Source: Pseudomonas putida (GTDB taxonomy: Bacteria > Pseudomonadota > Gammaproteobacteria > Pseudomonadales > Pseudomonadaceae). From it: 64,000 nucleotides of DNA. The stretch lies in contig NZ_MNAH01000008.1 in NCBI RefSeq assembly GCF_001976065.1, forward strand, positions 153,563 to 217,562. Reading direction: 5' to 3'. The notes beneath the pieces were generated by a model. It did no database searches, was not told the DNA's origin, and was given only the letters and a program-made list of their open reading frames with translations. Below are positions 28,375 through 36,285 of the stretch, in pieces. The position numbers and the translations under genes are program-made. How positions within the stretch are numbered: position 1 is the first letter of the stretch; the number at the start of each line of letters is the position of its first letter.

Positions 28375-28391
28375 TTCGCGTCTGCTTTGAT

Positions 28392-28422
28392 AACAACGCC
28401 TCGCTCATGCGGGGCGTTGTTG
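28392..28422 (+). terminator. probable terminator hairpin of the FKBP gene
   Basis: The stem AACAACGCC / GGCGTTGTT is perfect. The following bases (GCATCTGG) are not a clean T run, so termination strength is uncertain. Confidence 0.5.
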
Positions 28423-28641
28423 CATCTGGCCTGTATTGAACAAGCCAGTGCACAGGGCTAAACAAAGCGAACAGTTGCGGTAAGCTGAAGTCATAGACAG
28501 TGTGGGGGCCGCGCCTAACCCTCGGCAGACCTCCAAGTCAATGAAATATTAGGATTTTTTAGATGGGCAAAAAACGCCCGATCTGAGTTCAGCCCTTATG
28601 AAACGGGCCTTTCAGCCATGAAAAGTGGCTCTGTTCACAAG

Positions 28642-28666
28642 GTTATCCACAATTTGTGTGGATAAC
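28642..28666. other. convergent pair of consensus DnaA boxes upstream of a YkvA gene
   Basis: GTTATCCACA and its inverse TGTGGATAAC flank a five-base spacer, giving a perfect 25-base dyad. Each arm contains the consensus DnaA box TTATCCACA (28643-28651 on plus; 28665-28657 on minus). The dyad ends ten bases before the GGAGG of the next gene. The rest of the 310-base gap 28375-28684 contains a GGGC-AAAAAAC-GCCC hairpin near 28564 and no recognised gene. Confidence 0.7.
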
Positions 28667-28684
28667 ATTCTTGCCGGAGGCGTC

Positions 28685-29140
28685 ATGAAAGCACCCTGGA
28701 ATTTTGCTCGTTTCCTGCCCCTGGCCGGACGCCTGCTCGCCCGTGGGCGCTTGCCGACCTTGCTGTTCGCAGTGGCCAGTAAAACTGCCAGTCAGGGGAA
28801 CCGACTGGGTAAGCTCAAGGATGATCTGCGCCTGTTGCAGGCACTGTGCCTGGCCTATTGGCGAGGTGAATACCGCGCTATAAGTCCAAAGGCACTGGTC
28901 TCGGTCGTCGCCGGCCTGATGTACTTTCTCAGCCCGGTCGATGCCATTCCGGATTTCCTCCCGGTGTTCGGCATGATCGACGACATCGCCGTGCTGGCCT
29001 GGCTGATGAAAGTCCTCGACGATGAACTCAACGCCTTCCGCGCCTGGCGCAAACGCCAGGTACCGGAGAAGCTCGCCGTGGTCGAACGCCTACCCGATAC
29101 CCCTGAGAAACTGAAGCTTCAAGGGCCGAAAAAAACCTGA
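28685..29140 (+). CDS. YkvA family (DUF1232) membrane protein
   Basis: The 151-aa product carries the DUF1232 core with its conserved SPVDAIPDFLPVFGMIDDIAV, flanked by a hydrophobic helix (LVSVVAGLMYFL). Members are small inner-membrane proteins of unknown function. The chosen ATG at 28685 follows GGAGG; an upstream in-frame start would run through the DnaA-box dyad and lacks a ribosome binding site. A convergent pair of DnaA boxes lies in its leader. Confidence 0.85.
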   Translation: MKAPWNFARFLPLAGRLLARGRLPTLLFAVASKTASQGNRLGKLKDDLRLLQALCLAYWRGEYRAISPKALVSVVAGLMYFLSPVDAIPDFLPVFGMIDDIAVLAWLMKVLDDELNAFRAWRKRQVPEKLAVVERLPDTPEKLKLQGPKKT

Positions 29141-29254
29141 TTCGATCCGGTCTACGCCTTATATGGATAGCCCCCGCGACCTTAGCCGCTGATAGGATTA
29201 CACTTCTAGGGAAAAGTGCCGACTCGCTAAGTGTTTTTGTCCTACGGGGTAGTC

Positions 29255-29596
29255 ATGGATATTCAGATAATTACACGCGAAGGCGAGCCCGAATATGCGG
29301 TTCTGCCATGGGCTCAGTATCAGGCGTTACTGAAAGCAGCAGGCATCAACGAAGCACCGTCGCGTCCGGCCCCGGCGCCGCTCGCGACCACCCCAGACGT
29401 GATTCTTCCCGGTCTGGATCAACTCCGCAGTTTGCGCGAAGGGAAGGGCATCGCCATCGAGGCGCTGGCCCGCACGGTAGGCATCAGCCCGTCATACCTG
29501 GCCATGATTGAAAGTGGCGAGCGTCTGCCCGACGCCGCGATTCGCCGCAGCCTGGCCTGGGAATTGACGGTGCCAGGATGGAGGGACGAATCGTGA
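29255..29596 (+). CDS. XRE-type helix-turn-helix regulator
   Basis: The 113-aa product has an N-terminal segment reading MDIQIITREGEPEYAVLPWAQYQALL, reminiscent of Phd/antitoxin-type N-termini. After a Pro/Ala linker comes a C-terminal HTH domain (LRSLREGKGIAIEALARTVGISPSYLAMIESGER) typical of XRE regulators. It probably binds DNA and may autoregulate its operon. Its last bases overlap the start of the next gene (GTGA), so the genes are translationally coupled. A toxin partner is not recognised. Confidence 0.8.
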   Translation: MDIQIITREGEPEYAVLPWAQYQALLKAAGINEAPSRPAPAPLATTPDVILPGLDQLRSLREGKGIAIEALARTVGISPSYLAMIESGERLPDAAIRRSLAWELTVPGWRDES

Positions 29597-29964
29597 GCGT
29601 ACGCATCAGTCGTCAACATTGGGACGGATTGCTCGGCGAACTGGATCAGGCGCGCCGCCAGCGTCATCTGCTGACCTATCGGGCTTTGCTGGAGCGCTTG
29701 CAGCTGCCGACGCCCGCCATGCAAACCCTCACCGCCGCACTCGAACACCTGGCCGCATTGGATGCCAAGGCCGAACAGCCTCTGCGCAGCTCGCTGGTGA
29801 TCAGCCAAGGCGCCAGCCGCTTGCCGCGCACCGGTTTCTTTGAGTGCGTCGAGCGTCTGGGGCGTTTCTCCGGCCCGTCCGACGGCGTCGCCGCCGCCTC
29901 CTGGCATGCCTCGGAAGTGGTTCGCGTGTTCGAATACGAGTACCCCGAATCGGCGGAGGCCTGA
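29593..29964 (+). CDS. conserved hypothetical protein in the HTH-Sel1 operon
   Basis: I do not recognise a domain in this 123-aa product. It is mostly alpha-helical by composition (LDQARRQRHLLTYRALLERL, TLTAALEHLAALDAKAEQP), followed by a hydrophobic, aromatic-rich C-terminal half (GFFECVERLGRF, EVVRVFEYEYPESAEA). There is no signal peptide. The GTG start overlaps the stop of the HTH gene and follows a GAGGG; an ATG 15 bases upstream is in frame but less well placed. The next gene starts directly after its stop. It may be a partner of the HTH regulator, but that is inference. Confidence 0.7.
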   Translation: MSVRISRQHWDGLLGELDQARRQRHLLTYRALLERLQLPTPAMQTLTAALEHLAALDAKAEQPLRSSLVISQGASRLPRTGFFECVERLGRFSGPSDGVAAASWHASEVVRVFEYEYPESAEA

Positions 29965-30372
29965 GTGTTTCTGAAGCTCAAGGCACGGGCCGGCTACTGG
30001 CTGGCCCGCCAGTTGTTCCACTGGCCCTGGTTCGTGCGCCAGCCCCGCGGTTGGAGCTGGATGGAGGGTCAGTTCGCCCGCATGGCCAACCTGGGCGATG
30101 TCGGCGCACAGAGTTTTTATGGGCACATCCTGACCTTTCGTGGCGTCGGCCTGGGTGCGCGGGAGGAGGGTATTCGGCTGTTGCGTCTGGCGGCATTGGC
30201 GGGCGATGGCAAGGCGGCGTATCAGGTGGGTGTGATCAGCCTGGCCGGGAGCCCGAGTAAGTCGCCGGATCCGGCAGAGGCGGCGCGATTCTGGACCATG
30301 GCGGCCAACGCCGGGCATCCATTGGCCGAGATCAAACTCAAAGAGTTGGCGGCTGGCGGCTCTTCGCAGTAA
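29965..30372 (+). CDS. Sel1-repeat family protein
   Basis: The 135-aa product contains two to three Sel1-like helical repeats, seen as LGDVGAQSFYGHILTFRG, LRLAALAGDGKAAYQVGVISL and FWTMAANAGHPLAEIKLKEL. Sel1 repeats form superhelical scaffolds for protein-protein contacts. The start is GTG, immediately after the previous stop, with GGAGG at 29955-29959. It is the third member of a coupled operon. The function is unknown. Confidence 0.82.
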   Translation: MFLKLKARAGYWLARQLFHWPWFVRQPRGWSWMEGQFARMANLGDVGAQSFYGHILTFRGVGLGAREEGIRLLRLAALAGDGKAAYQVGVISLAGSPSKSPDPAEAARFWTMAANAGHPLAEIKLKELAAGGSSQ

Positions 30373-30526
30373 TTCGTTTGTTTTTCCATAAGCAAACGTG
30401 GCGTGAGGGAAACCCTGTGCCACGTTGCATTTTATTGCAAGATCCACGCCATGGGCCGGCTGTGCCAAGGGCAGGATGCCGCCCTTGAATTCACACGTTC
30501 GGCATGTGCTGCGGGCAAGATGCGGG

Positions 30527-31660
30527 TTAGTTCATCATCACCTCATCCAGTGCCTTCTCCAGGGTGCTGACCGTGCGCTCGATATTGTGCAGCTTTTCGA
30601 GTCCGAACAGACCGATGCGGAAGGTCTGGAAGTCGGCCGGTTCGTCGCATTGCAACGGCACTCCGGCGGCGATCTGCAGGCCGTGATTGGCAAATTTCTT
30701 GCCGTTCTTGATGTCGGCATCATCGGTGTAGCTCACCACTACGCCAGGGGCTTGAAAGCCGGCGGCGGCCACGCTTTTGATGCCTTTACCGGTCAACATG
30801 GCGCGCACCCGATCGCCCAGAGCCTGTTGTTCGGCGCGGACCTTGTCGAAACCGTAGGCTTGCGTCTCTTTCATCACTTCGTTAAATCGCGCGAGGGAAT
30901 CGCTGGGCATGGTCGCATGGTAGGCATGTCCGCCCTGTTCGTAGGCCTGCATGATCTGAAGCCATTTTTTCAGGTCGCAGGCGAAGCTGCTGCTCTGCGT
31001 CTGTTCGATGCGCCCGAGTGCCAGGGAGCTGAGCATCACCAAGGCGCAGCAAGGGGAGGCGCTCCAGCCTTTCTGAGGTGCGCTGATCAGCAGGTCGACT
31101 GCGCATTTGTGCATATCGACCCAAAGCGTGCCCGAGGCGATGCAGTCCAGCACGAACAGGCCACCCACCGCATGCACAGCGTCGCCGACGGCCCGCAGGT
31201 ATTCGTCGGGCAGGATAATCCCTGATGAGGTTTCAACGTGGGGAGCGAAGACAATCTGCGGCCTAGAAGCCGCAATGGCTGCCAGCACTTCGTCCAGAGG
31301 AGGTGGGGCGTAGGCAGCCTGGCGACCGGTTTCGACCGGCCGGGCTTTAAGCACCGTGGTGGCCGCCGGGATGTTGCCCATCTCAAGGATCTGGCTCCAG
31401 CGATAACTGAACCAGCCGTTGCGTATCACCAGGCATGGCTGGTCGGTGGCAAACTGTCGCGCCACCGCCTCCATGCCGAACGTACCACTGCCCGGGACCA
31501 CCGCAACAGCCTGGGCGTTGTAGACCTGTTTCAAGGTCTTGGAAATGTTCTTCATCACGTCTTGAAAGGACTGCGACATGTGGTTGAGCGAGCGGTCGGT
31601 GTAGACCACTGAGTACTCGACCAACCCGTCGGGATCGATACTGGGATATAGCTTTGACAT
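30527..31660 (-). CDS. class V PLP-dependent aminotransferase
   Basis: The 377-aa product belongs to the alanine-glyoxylate/serine-glyoxylate aminotransferase fold. It has VVPGSGTFGMEAVARQF (phosphate-binding loop), FAPHVETSSGIILP, FVLDCIASG (PLP Asp) and the Schiff-base Lys in SAPQKGWSASP. The amino donor and acceptor cannot be assigned. The ATG at 31660 is seven bases after AAGGAG. It stands alone, with 118 bases between it and the lipoprotein gene, so a pathway role cannot be inferred from context. Confidence 0.85.
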   Translation of the reverse strand: MSKLYPSIDPDGLVEYSVVYTDRSLNHMSQSFQDVMKNISKTLKQVYNAQAVAVVPGSGTFGMEAVARQFATDQPCLVIRNGWFSYRWSQILEMGNIPAATTVLKARPVETGRQAAYAPPPLDEVLAAIAASRPQIVFAPHVETSSGIILPDEYLRAVGDAVHAVGGLFVLDCIASGTLWVDMHKCAVDLLISAPQKGWSASPCCALVMLSSLALGRIEQTQSSSFACDLKKWLQIMQAYEQGGHAYHATMPSDSLARFNEVMKETQAYGFDKVRAEQQALGDRVRAMLTGKGIKSVAAAGFQAPGVVVSYTDDADIKNGKKFANHGLQIAAGVPLQCDEPADFQTFRIGLFGLEKLHNIERTVSTLEKALDEVMMN

Positions 31661-31778
31661 GGAGTGACTCCTTTGGCAGAGACTCAGTGGTATCGACCCT
31701 GCCCTAAGCCTTGGCAAATGACAAGTTTGCCCGGATTGAATGGCGACTTCTGTCGAACCGTGATGCGCAGACTGACGA

Positions 31779-32453
31779 CTAACGAATGAACGCACTCAGG
31801 TCGGCGCCCAATCCGTTGATTGCTTGCGCAAAGTCCTCCGCCTTGATTTGCGTTGAAGCATTTTCCAGTTTGTTTCCAAATACCTTGCGCACGACCCTCG
31901 CTACCGGTTCGTTGGTCGCGGGGTCGAGCAAGACGGCCTCTACATACAATTCGGTGTCTTGATCGCGGTGGCCGGTGACGGCACTGACGCCTCCAACCAC
32001 GGCCGCTACAGGAATGATTTCATACCACTTCATGCCTTCGTTGGAGGCATTCACGCCCGTAATGGCAGCTCTCATGACCAAGGGACGTGCATTGGGGGGC
32101 AGCGGCTGCAAGGTGTTGGAAACCTTGTATCGCTTGGACAATGCGGTAACAACAGTCTGGTTGGCAGTCTGTTGAAGTTGCATGAATGTATTCATGTTTA
32201 TGCGATCCGTCGCCGTGGGTGCAGGAAACAATTCCAACCCATCGAAATCCACCGTATCAAATGCCGCAGGACTAAAGGTCGGCGAAACCCAGCGCAGTGT
32301 CGACGCGCCAGTGGCAGAAACCGACGGCTGCAAAACATCATAACGATCCAGGTAACCAGAGTACTGGTCTACTTCAGTGACCTTGGAAGCGCAGCCATTG
32401 AGCATCATTGCGCTCATGACGAAACCAGAAAGCCAATAGCGTGATTTATCCAT
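31779..32453 (-). CDS. DUF3313-type lipoprotein
   Basis: The 224-aa product has a lipoprotein signal with lipobox LNGC (residues 18-21), so it is anchored in the envelope. The body has the pattern of DUF3313 proteins: SGYLDRYDVLQPS near the start, LRWVSP, TDRINMNTFMQLQQTANQTVVTALS and a central ALLDPATNEPVARVVRKVFG. The function is unknown. The ATG at 32453 is preceded by AGGA. The upstream intergenic region carries an uninterrupted run of eleven G. Confidence 0.82.
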   Translation of the reverse strand: MDKSRYWLSGFVMSAMMLNGCASKVTEVDQYSGYLDRYDVLQPSVSATGASTLRWVSPTFSPAAFDTVDFDGLELFPAPTATDRINMNTFMQLQQTANQTVVTALSKRYKVSNTLQPLPPNARPLVMRAAITGVNASNEGMKWYEIIPVAAVVGGVSAVTGHRDQDTELYVEAVLLDPATNEPVARVVRKVFGNKLENASTQIKAEDFAQAINGLGADLSAFIR

Positions 32454-32757
32454 GATGAGTCCTGTATTGATAAGCAGCATCGCCCCTTGAAGCAGGCCTT
32501 TCCTTGATTTCGCAGTTGGCCAAAACATCAAAATGACCGCTACACAGCATAGTCAGGTAAGGGGGCTGCAATCGATTCATTTCTATATGGTTTGTAGAAG
32601 GGGGGGGGGGAAGCAACCACTGGCTGGGCCGCCGGCTATTTCACTGACCTTGGTTTGTGCGCCAATTTTGGCCTTATCAAAAGATGCGTAAGCGATGGAC
32701 TTGCAACTGGCAGCAGGCCGCAGCTTCGGTTTCCCAGATGCTGACAGTTCAGTTGGA
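32454..32757. other. intergenic region with G11 homopolymer
   Basis: These 304 bases lie between the lipoprotein start and the end of the MerR gene. They contain an uninterrupted run of eleven G at 32600-32610 and AT-rich flanks likely to hold the lipoprotein promoter. I see no gene or terminator. Confidence 0.5.
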
Positions 32758-33138
32758 TCAGTTGTTCAGCCGCTGAAGCTCAAGTTGCTTGGCAGCACTG
32801 GCTTCGAGGGTTGCACGCTCTTCATCCAGATACCGATAAATGCTTTGGAGGTTGGCGATTTTCTGTTTGATGTCTGCCATCTTCTTTTCAATTAGCTTCG
32901 CGCCGCCAGCACAATCGATCAGCTTGTTGCGCTGCGCATCCAGAATCTCGCCTATTTCCCCCAGGGAAAATCCCATGCTTTGCGCGCGCTGGATAAAGTC
33001 CAGATCCTGCAGAGTTTGCGCTGTGTAAACGCGATAGTTGTTAGTTTGCCGCAGCGGTGAGATCAGGCCGATTTGCTCGTAGTAACGCAGCGTATGGCGG
33101 CTGGCGCCGCTGCGGGCCTCGAGTTCGCCGATTTTCAT
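32758..33138 (-). CDS. MerR family transcriptional regulator
   Basis: The 126-aa product begins MKIGELEARSGASRHTLRYYEQIGLISP, a typical MerR winged helix, followed by NNYRVYTAQTLQDLDFIQRAQSMGFSL and a long dimerisation coiled coil. The only Cys is in LIDCAGGAKL. This does not form the metal-binding pairs of CueR or MerR, so an organic ligand or stress signal is more likely. It is divergent from an SDR gene whose promoter region has a MerR-like dyad, and probably controls it. Confidence 0.9.
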   Translation of the reverse strand: MKIGELEARSGASRHTLRYYEQIGLISPLRQTNNYRVYTAQTLQDLDFIQRAQSMGFSLGEIGEILDAQRNKLIDCAGGAKLIEKKMADIKQKIANLQSIYRYLDEERATLEASAAKQLELQRLNN

Positions 33139-33149
33139 GAAAACACCGC

Positions 33150-33180
33150 TTGACTATAGAGTTGGGTCGATAGTTTACGC
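33150..33180 (+). promoter_or_regulatory. candidate MerR-controlled promoter and operator
   Basis: TTGACT at 33150 is followed by a 19-base spacer containing the inverted arms ACTAT...ATAGT and a weak -10 (TTACGC). An overlong spacer with an operator inside it is the arrangement MerR-family activators untwist. It points to the SDR gene. Confidence 0.45.
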
Positions 33181-33212
33181 TTGATTTCTCACCTTAACCA
33201 AGGAGCAGGGAA

Positions 33213-34292
33213 ATGAGCGTGGAGTGCTTTGTCACGGGGGGGACCGGCTTCATCGGTCAACATTTGGTGGCGTACTTGAGTGCAAAAGGTCACACCATTC
33301 GAGTGTTGATGCGTCGCCCAGAGCGACTCGCTGCACTGCGGGAGCAAGTCGGCAATTTGGGAGGGTGCGCAAGCCGGGTATTTGCCGTGGCTGGCGATCT
33401 GGAACGGGACAACCTCGGTCTGAGTCTTGCTGACCGAGAAGTGCTGAGGCACGCCAGCGTTATCTTTCACCTGGGTGCCCACTTCGCATGGGGGCTTTCC
33501 GTGGAGCATTCGCGCGCGGTAAATGTGGAAGGGGCAAAGCGCGTGGCGCTGTTGGCGGCTGAGCAAAAAAGCCGGTTAGTGATGATCGGCGGCTACATGC
33601 TGAAAAATCATGAACATCTGCAACGCATCGGAATTGATCCTCGTTATCCGCAGCTGACGAATTGGCCAGCCGTCTACCGACAGGTCGGTGGTTACGAGGG
33701 GAGCAAGCTGGAGGCGCATTATGCGACCCTGGAGGTCATGTCCGCCAAGGGCGGGGAGATTATCGTTGTCCACCCCGCGACGGTTTGTGGCCACAGCCGC
33801 ACGGGGCATATCCTTGACGGTCAGCCGCTGGTGGAGCTGATACGCAACCTTGTGCAGGGAAAGCTGACTGCAGTGCCCGGTACCGCCGAGCATTGGCTAC
33901 CCCTGGTCACGGTGGATTACCTGGTTGAGCTGGTGGCGGTTTGTGCGTTTGATCCTGCCATGGTGGGTCAGGAACTGCTGGCGCTTGATGACCAAACGCC
34001 CAACTTGCGAGAACTCCTGGTACAGGTGGCACAGCCTTTGGGCTTGAAGTCTCCCAAGCATTACATTTCACTGCGATTGCTGAAGTGGCTACTGAGTATT
34101 CCTCCCGTCGCGCGTTTTCTGAATACAAAACCCGAAGCCTTGGACTTTATCCAGACCACTCGTTTTGATACAGCGGCGGTCGAGCAATTTGCCAACAGGC
34201 ATGGAATAGCCAAACCGGATATACGTCAGTCTTTGGAGCACACTGCAACGTTCGTCAACGCACATTGCATCGCCAAGGGCCAGGCTCTCTGA
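33213..34292 (+). CDS. NAD-dependent epimerase/dehydratase (extended SDR)
   Basis: The 359-aa product has the N-terminal dinucleotide loop TGGTGFIG and the catalytic Tyr-X3-Lys in YEGSK, characteristic of extended short-chain dehydrogenases. The C-terminal half is divergent from sugar epimerases. It could act as an aldehyde/ketone reductase or dehydratase, and the substrate is unknown. AAGGAG precedes the ATG. The gene is divergent from MerR, which suggests induction by the compound it acts on or by a related stress. Confidence 0.85.
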   Translation: MSVECFVTGGTGFIGQHLVAYLSAKGHTIRVLMRRPERLAALREQVGNLGGCASRVFAVAGDLERDNLGLSLADREVLRHASVIFHLGAHFAWGLSVEHSRAVNVEGAKRVALLAAEQKSRLVMIGGYMLKNHEHLQRIGIDPRYPQLTNWPAVYRQVGGYEGSKLEAHYATLEVMSAKGGEIIVVHPATVCGHSRTGHILDGQPLVELIRNLVQGKLTAVPGTAEHWLPLVTVDYLVELVAVCAFDPAMVGQELLALDDQTPNLRELLVQVAQPLGLKSPKHYISLRLLKWLLSIPPVARFLNTKPEALDFIQTTRFDTAAVEQFANRHGIAKPDIRQSLEHTATFVNAHCIAKGQAL

Positions 34293-34346
34293 CTTTTCCT
34301 TGGGGGGTGACAAAGTCGTTAGCCCCAATCAAATGGACTTTCCTAC

Positions 34347-36152
34347 TCAACGCCTGATTACCTGCGGGAGTGCAATGTCGCACTCAACACTCCCGCCCAT
34401 CCCCTCCAAACTATCAATCACATGCACGCTCCAGCCCTGCACATTCTTCGCATGATGCTTGGCCTGCGAAGCCATCTCCGCCAACTGGCTGGCATCGAGC
34501 TGCGCACAAACTTGCGGGTGTAAATGCACCACGCCGATCGACAACGACAACAAGGGAAATTCCTGGCGCACGCCTTGGCGGTTGGGGGCGGTGAAGCAGC
34601 CGGCTTCAAGGTGTTCGCTGCGGTAGAAGCGCCGGCACTGGCTGTGGAAGTCGTCGAGCAGCTGGTTCAAGCGTTTGCGCCAGTCGTCCGGGCCCAGCAC
34701 CAACAGGAAGTCATCGCCGCCGATATGGCCGACGAAGTCGCGGGAGGGGTCGATGCGTTCGTTCAGGCATTGCGCCAGGCACAGCAGGACTTCGTCGCCG
34801 CGGCCGTAGCCGTAGAGGTCGTTGAAGGGTTTGAAGCTGTCGATGTCGACGTAACAGATGACCGATTCGCGTTGCTGTTGCAGCAGTCGTGTGAGGCATT
34901 GCTGGATCGGTACGTTGCCGGGCAGCAGGGTCAGTGGGTTGGCGTAGCGTGCTTGCTGGATTTTCAGTTCGGTGATCAGCTTGAGCACGTCGATCACCCG
35001 GCCCAGGCCCAGGTAATGGCCGTTGAGGGTGATGATGAAGTCTTCTTCGATGCGTTGTCGGGCGCGGCTGGTGATCAGCCGGCTGACCTGTTGCAGCGAC
35101 TGGCTGATCTCGACGGCGAGGAAGTCGTCGCTCATCAGGCGGCTGATCGGTTTGCGGGCGAACAGGTCGGTGGCGAACGGCTTGAGCAAGGCGTCCGAGA
35201 GCGAATGCCGATGGACGATGCCGCAGGGTTGGTCGTGCTCATCCAGCACCGCCAGGGAATTCAGGTTGGCCTGGCGGCGGAAGGCTTCGAGCACGGTGGC
35301 GGTCGGGGTGTCGCGGGGCACGGCGGGCTGGTCGTTGAGCAGGGCGCTGAGGTCGCTGCCATCGTCGCCCAGGGCCACGGCGCTGCTGTCGCGCCTGGGC
35401 ATCAAGGCGCGGGCATCGCGCGGCGGATGCTCTTGTGGCCGACAGAGCAAATAGCCCTGGACGAGATCGACGCCCATCTCGGTCAATACCGCCAATTCCT
35501 CCGGCAACTCGATGCCTTCGGCGATCACCTGTGCCCGGGAGGCTTTGGCGATCTGCAGGATCGAGCCGACGAACTCGCGCTTGAGGGCGTCCTGGTGGAT
35601 GCCGTCGATGAAGTGACGGTCGATCTTCACGTAGTCGGGACGCAATTCGGACCACAGGCGCAAGCTTGAGTAACCCGCGCCCAGGTCGTCCAGGGCAATG
35701 GAAAAGCCCATGGCCCGATAGTGATGCAAGGCGGTATGCAGCAGCTGGAAGTCGTCGGTCGGAGTCTGCTCGGTGAGTTCGATCACCACCTGGTTCGGGG
35801 CGATGCCGAAATCCTGCAGCAACTGCAAGGTGCGTCCAGGCTGGTGGGCCGCTTCGAGCAATGATTCCGGGGAGACGTTGAGGAACAGTTTACCGGGCAG
35901 TTTTTGTTCGTTGAAGCGTCGGCACGCGCTCTGCCGACAGGCGATTTCCAGTTCGCTCAGGCGACCCGCCTGGCGGGCGACGGCGAACAGGGCGACAGGG
36001 GAGTGCAACGGGTTGTTGGATGGGCCGCGGCTCAGGGCTTCGTAGCCCAGGATGCGTCGTTCAGAGAGGCTGATGATGGGCTGGAACAGGCTGTGCAGAC
36101 CGCTTTGAGCCAGGATTGAACTCAAGGCACTCAGCTGTTCGGTTGTGGTCAT
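34347..36152 (-). CDS. EAL-CBS-GGDEF cyclic-di-GMP protein
   Basis: The 601-aa product has an N-terminal EAL domain with intact signature (Glu38-Ala-Leu40) and the metal/catalytic motifs ELTEQTP, LDDLGAGYSS and YVKIDRHF. Two CBS repeats follow from about residue 275. The C-terminal GGDEF domain reads Gly478-Gly-Asp-Asp-Phe482. There are no membrane segments. The EAL half is expected to degrade c-di-GMP. The changed GGDDF may still bind or synthesise the nucleotide, while CBS domains usually bind adenine nucleotides. This architecture upstream of prc/algO matches what I recall from P. aeruginosa. A strong terminator lies in the leader only 15 bases before the ATG, and there is no clear ribosome binding site. 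Confidence 0.9.
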   Translation of the reverse strand: MTTTEQLSALSSILAQSGLHSLFQPIISLSERRILGYEALSRGPSNNPLHSPVALFAVARQAGRLSELEIACRQSACRRFNEQKLPGKLFLNVSPESLLEAAHQPGRTLQLLQDFGIAPNQVVIELTEQTPTDDFQLLHTALHHYRAMGFSIALDDLGAGYSSLRLWSELRPDYVKIDRHFIDGIHQDALKREFVGSILQIAKASRAQVIAEGIELPEELAVLTEMGVDLVQGYLLCRPQEHPPRDARALMPRRDSSAVALGDDGSDLSALLNDQPAVPRDTPTATVLEAFRRQANLNSLAVLDEHDQPCGIVHRHSLSDALLKPFATDLFARKPISRLMSDDFLAVEISQSLQQVSRLITSRARQRIEEDFIITLNGHYLGLGRVIDVLKLITELKIQQARYANPLTLLPGNVPIQQCLTRLLQQQRESVICYVDIDSFKPFNDLYGYGRGDEVLLCLAQCLNERIDPSRDFVGHIGGDDFLLVLGPDDWRKRLNQLLDDFHSQCRRFYRSEHLEAGCFTAPNRQGVRQEFPLLSLSIGVVHLHPQVCAQLDASQLAEMASQAKHHAKNVQGWSVHVIDSLEGMGGSVECDIALPQVIRR

Positions 36153-36166
36153 GGCGATCTCTGGCG

Positions 36167-36215
36167 AAAAAAAAGGACCGGGAGTGCCCTTGGTAAAAAG
36201 GGCCGCTACCGGTCC
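36167..36215 (-). terminator. rho-independent terminator between prc and the EAL-GGDEF gene
   Basis: On the minus strand the stem GGACCGG / CCGGTCC encloses a second stem GCCCTT / AAGGGC and is followed by eight T. It probably ends the prc transcript, but the T run stops only 14 bases before the ATG of the next gene. A separate hairpin, TGACGCTCC / GGAGCGTCA, lies at 36247-36266. Confidence 0.85.
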
Positions 36216-36285
36216 GTTATTTCACGACAGGATGATGACTGTTTGATGACGCTCCGGGGAGCGTCAGCATTAAATTGCCATCAGC

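Noticed and set aside
28500..28620. RsmX/Y/Z-type regulatory RNA
   Set aside because: There is no series of exposed GGA motifs, which these RNAs require.
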